The notes beneath the pieces were generated by a model. That model had not been told where the DNA came from and made no database searches. It was given only the letters and a program-made list of their open reading frames with translations. 64,000 nt of DNA from Bacillota bacterium (lineage in GTDB: Bacteria > Bacillota > Sulfobacillia > JABLXB01): assembly GCA_013178305.1 (NCBI GenBank), contig JABLXB010000003.1, forward strand, positions 248,001-312,000. Direction: 5' to 3'. Each line of letters begins with the position of its first letter. Within the stretch, counting starts at the first letter, position 1. Below are positions 60,869 through 64,000 of this stretch, one piece after another. The translations under genes and the position numbers were made by a program.

Positions 60869-61497
60869 AAAGCGGACGCGCTGTATGCGACGTCTTCATT
60901 CATAAACGAGGTAGAGAGTCAGGGGAAATGGGTTGTAATCAGGGTTAAGCAGGAGAACCGGCATATTATCAGAGATGCTGAGGGGCTGTTTCGAAGAGGG
61001 GGCTTGATTACGAAGGTAAGGGGCTGGATGATTTCAAGGGTTCGAGGTATGACGTGAGGATATGGGACGAAGAGGGGTTCACGATCTGGGACGGGGTGCG
61101 GGTGCCATTAAGGTGTTTGAGGGTTGAAGAGTTACGGCACAGTCTGAGGGACGGGGAGCCGGTGAGCGAGAGAAACACGAGTTACATAGTGACGACGTGC
61201 CCTAAAGGGCTGGTGAAGGCCATTACAGTGTGGAAGATCATGCACGCGAGGTGGGACATAGAGAACGAGGTATTTCACGAAGCGAAAACCTACTGCTCAC
61301 TGGGACACTGTTTCATTCACGATGAGGTAGCGACGGAGGTTTTGTGGAATCTGCAGGTTATTGCGCTGAATCTGTTTTTGTTGTTCAGGTATAGGGCGCT
61401 AAGGAAGGCAGATGGGACGACGCATATAGGCATGGCGAGGGCGATCCTGATGGGGTTAGCGAGTCTGCCCGAGCCGGTATTTGTTGGGACTGGATGA
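60869..61497 (+). pseudogene. DDE transposase remnant with frameshift
   Basis: Two frames joined by a frameshift near 60990-61050. The first reads ADALYATSSFINEVESQGKW and VVIRVKQENRHIIRDAEGLF; the second YDVRIWDEEGFTIWDGVRVPL, then HARWDIENEVFHEAKTYCSLGHCF with the catalytic Glu, and VLWNLQVIALNLFLLF. This is the C-terminal half of an IS4-like or related DDE transposase. The N-terminal catalytic Asp residues are missing. Confidence 0.75.
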
Positions 61498-61708
61498 AAG
61501 CGTGGGCCTCAGGCGGAGGGTGTCCAGTGAGCGGGCAATAGCAGAGAATACAGTGGGAACAGCCCAACGGGCATCTTCACCCCCAAAACGAGCCTCGGTG
61601 CGAAGGCCCTTTTCTCCGGACTCTGACATGACCAGGCTTGGTTTCAGAGCAGTTTTGCGGAACCTCTGGGGTTCACCTACTAACTGTTGACATGGACAAT
61701 ACTTTTAC

Positions 61709-61720
61709 AATATTAATATT
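61709..61720 (+). promoter_or_regulatory. AT-rich palindrome, probable MarR operator in promoter
   Basis: AATATTAATATT is a perfect 12-bp palindrome 26 bp upstream of the MarR start. A TTGACA box at 61687-61692 lies 17-18 bp before it, so the palindrome covers the -10 region. Confidence 0.7.
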
Positions 61721-61746
61721 ATGAGACCAAACTGGGGGCCATTCGA

Positions 61747-62187
61747 ATGTCATCGAGAAGCCAGCGGCTCAACGACCTAATCACTCGCATCGCCAACAAG
61801 CTCGTATTCCTCGAGGGCAAGGTTCTCAAGGACACGGATTTCTCGGATCTCACACTTGGGGAACTGCACGTAATCGAGGCGATCGGGACGGAATGTCCGC
61901 GCTCGATGTCGGAGATTGCGGGGACTCTGGAGATCACGCTGGGCGCTCTAACCCCCACGGTTGATCGCTTGGTCAACAAGGGCTACGTCAGCCGCAGGCA
62001 CTGCGAGGACGACCGGCGACTTGTACTCGCGGAGTTGACCCCGCGTGGCAAGGCCGTGTGCGAGGAGTATGCCGTGAAGGAGGCTCAGGCCATTGACCAG
62101 ATCATCGGCTCTCTCACAGCGGAGGAGCTGAACATACTGGAAGCACTCCTGGAAAAGTTGTTTAACCAGGTCACCAGATTGATGTGA
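61747..62187 (+). CDS. MarR-family transcriptional regulator
   Basis: 146 residues with the winged-helix core: MSEIAGTLEITLGALTPTVDRLVNKGYVSRRHCEDDRRLVLAELTPRG (quoted in part) and dimerisation helices at both ends. MarR proteins respond to toxic phenolics, fatty acids or drugs. It lies 43 bp before the RND pump gene, so it probably represses both genes through the AATATTAATATT palindrome. Confidence 0.9.
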   Translation: MSSRSQRLNDLITRIANKLVFLEGKVLKDTDFSDLTLGELHVIEAIGTECPRSMSEIAGTLEITLGALTPTVDRLVNKGYVSRRHCEDDRRLVLAELTPRGKAVCEEYAVKEAQAIDQIIGSLTAEELNILEALLEKLFNQVTRLM

Positions 62188-62230
62188 AGAGCAGTACCTT
62201 GAGGCGAAGGCGAGGGGGCAGCTCAAGACG

Positions 62231-64000
62231 ATGAGGTGGCTGGCCGAGAACTCCACCGGGCGGCCCGTGGCCATGACGATGATCATACTGGTAGTTGTGG
62301 TCTTCGGATTGTTTTCTTTTAAACGGTTGCCCGTCAACCTTTTCCCCGACGTTGAAACCCTGGTGGTGACCGTTCTCACAACCTACCCGGGCGCCGGCCC
62401 GGAAGAGATCGAGAATCTCGTGACCACACCCATTGAAGAAGCCGTCTCCGGTATCACTGGCGTGGCAAAGGTGAGGTCGGTGAGCAGGGAGGGGGTCTCA
62501 GTAGTTGCGGTTGAGTTCGAGTTTGGTGCGGACATGGAATATGCAGCGCTCCAGGTCAGGGAAAAAGCAGAGCGCGCGAGGTCCAGGCTCCCTGATGACG
62601 CCGACAATCCGATCATTCACAGGTATGATCTGGGATCAAGGCCTACCCTCCTGCTTGGCGTGAGCGGGAACGCGGACGCTGTCAGCATGAGGAAACTTGC
62701 GGATGACACGATCAAGCCTGTACTGGGGAGGATATCGGGCGTAGCTGCGGTCGAGGTGACAGGCGGTGCCAGGGAAGAGATCCGCGTTATCCTTGACCAG
62801 GAGAGGCTCAGCCATTTCGGCCTCACTTTCGGCGACGTGGAGCGAGCCCTGGCTGCGCGAAACGTGAATGTCCCCGGCGGGCACGCCGAATCCGGGAAAT
62901 CGGTCTATGTTGTCAGGACGCTCGGGGAATTTCGGTCAGTCGCGCAGATGGGCGACGTCGTGGTGGCTGTGTCGGGGGGTTCGGTAGTCCGCCTGAGGGA
63001 GGTCGCCGAGCTGGAGCGTACGGTGGAGGAACCCGAGTATTACACGAGAATGGACCGTAAGGCAAGCGTCGGCGTTGAAATAAGGAAACAGAGCAGCGCG
63101 AGCGCTGTCGGCATATCGAGGCTCGTCTCAAAAGCGATCGATGGGCTGCAGAGGAAGCTTCCTGAAGGGACACAGGTGAGGGTCGTCTTCGATCAGGGGA
63201 AGTTCGCCCAGCACTCGATCAGCACTGTCTACAACCAGGCATGGCAGGGGGCCCTTCTTGCCGCGGTGGTGCTTTATTGCTTTCTGCGAAGCCTGAGGCA
63301 TACATTGGCCATCGCCGTGTCCATACCTGTGTCTATCATTGCCACGTTCTTTATGATGTACCTTGGAAAGCTGACCCTCAACATAATGTCGCTTGGCGGG
63401 CTGGCCATAGGGGTCGGCATGATGGTGGACAACTCGATCGTTGTCATGGAAAACATCTACAGATGGGCGGAAGAGGGCCACGAGCCATGGGAATCTGCCG
63501 TGAGGGGGACTGTCGAGGTAGGCGGCGCGATCTGGGGGTCGACCATTACGAACGTGGCTGTTTTCCTCCCCATCGTATTCATGAAGGGCATAGTCGCCCA
63601 GTTCTTCAGGGAGCTTGCGCTGACCGTGACGTTCTCCATGACGGCGTCGCTTGTCTCCGCTGTGACTGTTGTGCCAATGACATGCTACCGCATGCTCCTC
63701 ATTTCACGTGGCAAGGCGCGTGGTGTGTATCCCAGTCGCGCAGCAAGAGTATTGGAATGGGTCAGGTGGGGAACGGATCAGGGGGTGCCCGGCGTTTACC
63801 GCAGGGCTCTTGCCTGGTCTCTCGATCATAGAGGGCTCGTCGCCCTCATCGCGGCGTCGTGCGTCTTTTTCACTATTGCCATCATCCCCTTCGTTGGGGG
63901 CCAGTTCATGCCGGAGTGGGATGAGGGGCGATTCACAGTTGAGCTCGAGATGCCGGCGGGGACCCCCCTTGAAAGGACTGACCAGGTCGTGGCTCAGGTG
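62231..64000 (+). CDS. RND efflux transporter (HAE/AcrB type), 3' truncated by window
   Basis: 590 codons from ATG at 62231, open to the last base, so the C-terminal half is outside the window. It starts with a membrane helix (STGRPVAMTMIILVVVVFG, quoted in part) after a short polar leader and reads FPDVETLVVTVLTTYPGAGPEEIE and GVAKVRSVSREG, as in AcrB-family pumps. A run of helices from about 340 to 480 contains the proton-relay motif GVGMMVDNSIVVMENI with its Asp. A membrane fusion protein is not upstream and may follow. The ribosome site GAGGGGG is 12 bases away, a little far. Confidence 0.9.
   Translation, partial: MRWLAENSTGRPVAMTMIILVVVVFGLFSFKRLPVNLFPDVETLVVTVLTTYPGAGPEEIENLVTTPIEEAVSGITGVAKVRSVSREGVSVVAVEFEFGADMEYAALQVREKAERARSRLPDDADNPIIHRYDLGSRPTLLLGVSGNADAVSMRKLADDTIKPVLGRISGVAAVEVTGGAREEIRVILDQERLSHFGLTFGDVERALAARNVNVPGGHAESGKSVYVVRTLGEFRSVAQMGDVVVAVSGGSVVRLREVAELERTVEEPEYYTRMDRKASVGVEIRKQSSASAVGISRLVSKAIDGLQRKLPEGTQVRVVFDQGKFAQHSISTVYNQAWQGALLAAVVLYCFLRSLRHTLAIAVSIPVSIIATFFMMYLGKLTLNIMSLGGLAIGVGMMVDNSIVVMENIYRWAEEGHEPWESAVRGTVEVGGAIWGSTITNVAVFLPIVFMKGIVAQFFRELALTVTFSMTASLVSAVTVVPMTCYRMLLISRGKARGVYPSRAARVLEWVRWGTDQGVPGVYRRALAWSLDHRGLVALIAASCVFFTIAIIPFVGGQFMPEWDEGRFTVELEMPAGTPLERTDQVVAQV

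Noticed and set aside
1-64000. CRISPR arrays, rRNA and tRNA genes
   Set aside because: No regularly spaced repeats and no conserved rRNA or tRNA sequence were recognised on reading; a tRNA scan was not possible here.

Overview
The window comes from a high-GC, anaerobic, spore-forming Firmicute (Clostridia-like). The evidence is a split sporulation sigma factor (SigK) gene, an S-layer-homology protein, a T-box-controlled trp operon, DegS/DegU, and a flavin/Fe-S Flx-Hdr electron-transfer operon. No rRNA, tRNA or CRISPR array was recognised, so the genus cannot be named. Genes from 0 to about 45 kb are GC-rich and tightly packed. From about 46 to 61.7 kb the DNA is visibly less GC-rich and holds lipoproteins, decayed genes, insertion-sequence remnants and a restriction-modification pair, so it looks accessory.

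Layout. 0-6 kb: hdrB (partial)-hdrA-flxD/mvhD-flxC-flxB-flxA, a probable flavin-based electron-bifurcating NADH dehydrogenase/heterodisulfide-reductase-like complex, followed by a FadR-type regulator. 6.8-9.7 kb (minus): aminotransferase-birA-bioY, with a BirA operator and a strong promoter in front of bioY. 9.9-15.4 kb: murJ, a class B PBP, a DMT exporter and an M29 aminopeptidase. 15.5-18.2 kb: sigK interrupted by a 1,969-bp skin-like element that carries its own serine recombinase. 18.3-24.5 kb: YqeG phosphatase, a lone receiver, PilT, prepilin peptidase, an M20 amidohydrolase and DegS/DegU. 24.6-32.2 kb: a c-di-GMP riboswitch, then a full Flp/Tad pilus cluster (flp, tadE, tadG, cpaB, tadZ, tadA, tadB, tadC). 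An SLH protein on the opposite strand separates this from a second, pilin-less Tad cluster at 34.3-38.9 kb. 39.2-46.4 kb (minus): trpEGDCFBA behind a consensus promoter and a T-box leader with one UGG specifier but two T-box/terminator modules.

46.4-51.4 kb: two lipoproteins, a BNR fragment, an M20/DUF3100 chimera with a truncated partner, and a 711-residue repeat lipoprotein. 51.9-57.2 kb: GAF-HD-GYP phosphodiesterase, a small winged-helix-like protein, a double-domain KaiC-like ATPase whose clock phosphosites are replaced, and a Jag-N/FapA (DUF342) protein. 57.2-61.5 kb: ExeA-like ATPase remnant, type II-like restriction-modification pair, transposase remnant. 61.7-64 kb: a MarR regulator and an RND pump that runs off the window.

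Functional thread: cyclic-di-GMP signalling probably links the riboswitch-controlled pilus and the HD-GYP enzyme, and DegS/DegU lies directly upstream of the riboswitch. The most notable elements are the very small skin element inside sigK, the one-specifier/two-terminator trp leader, the paired Tad clusters, and the KaiC/HD-GYP/FapA neighbourhood.
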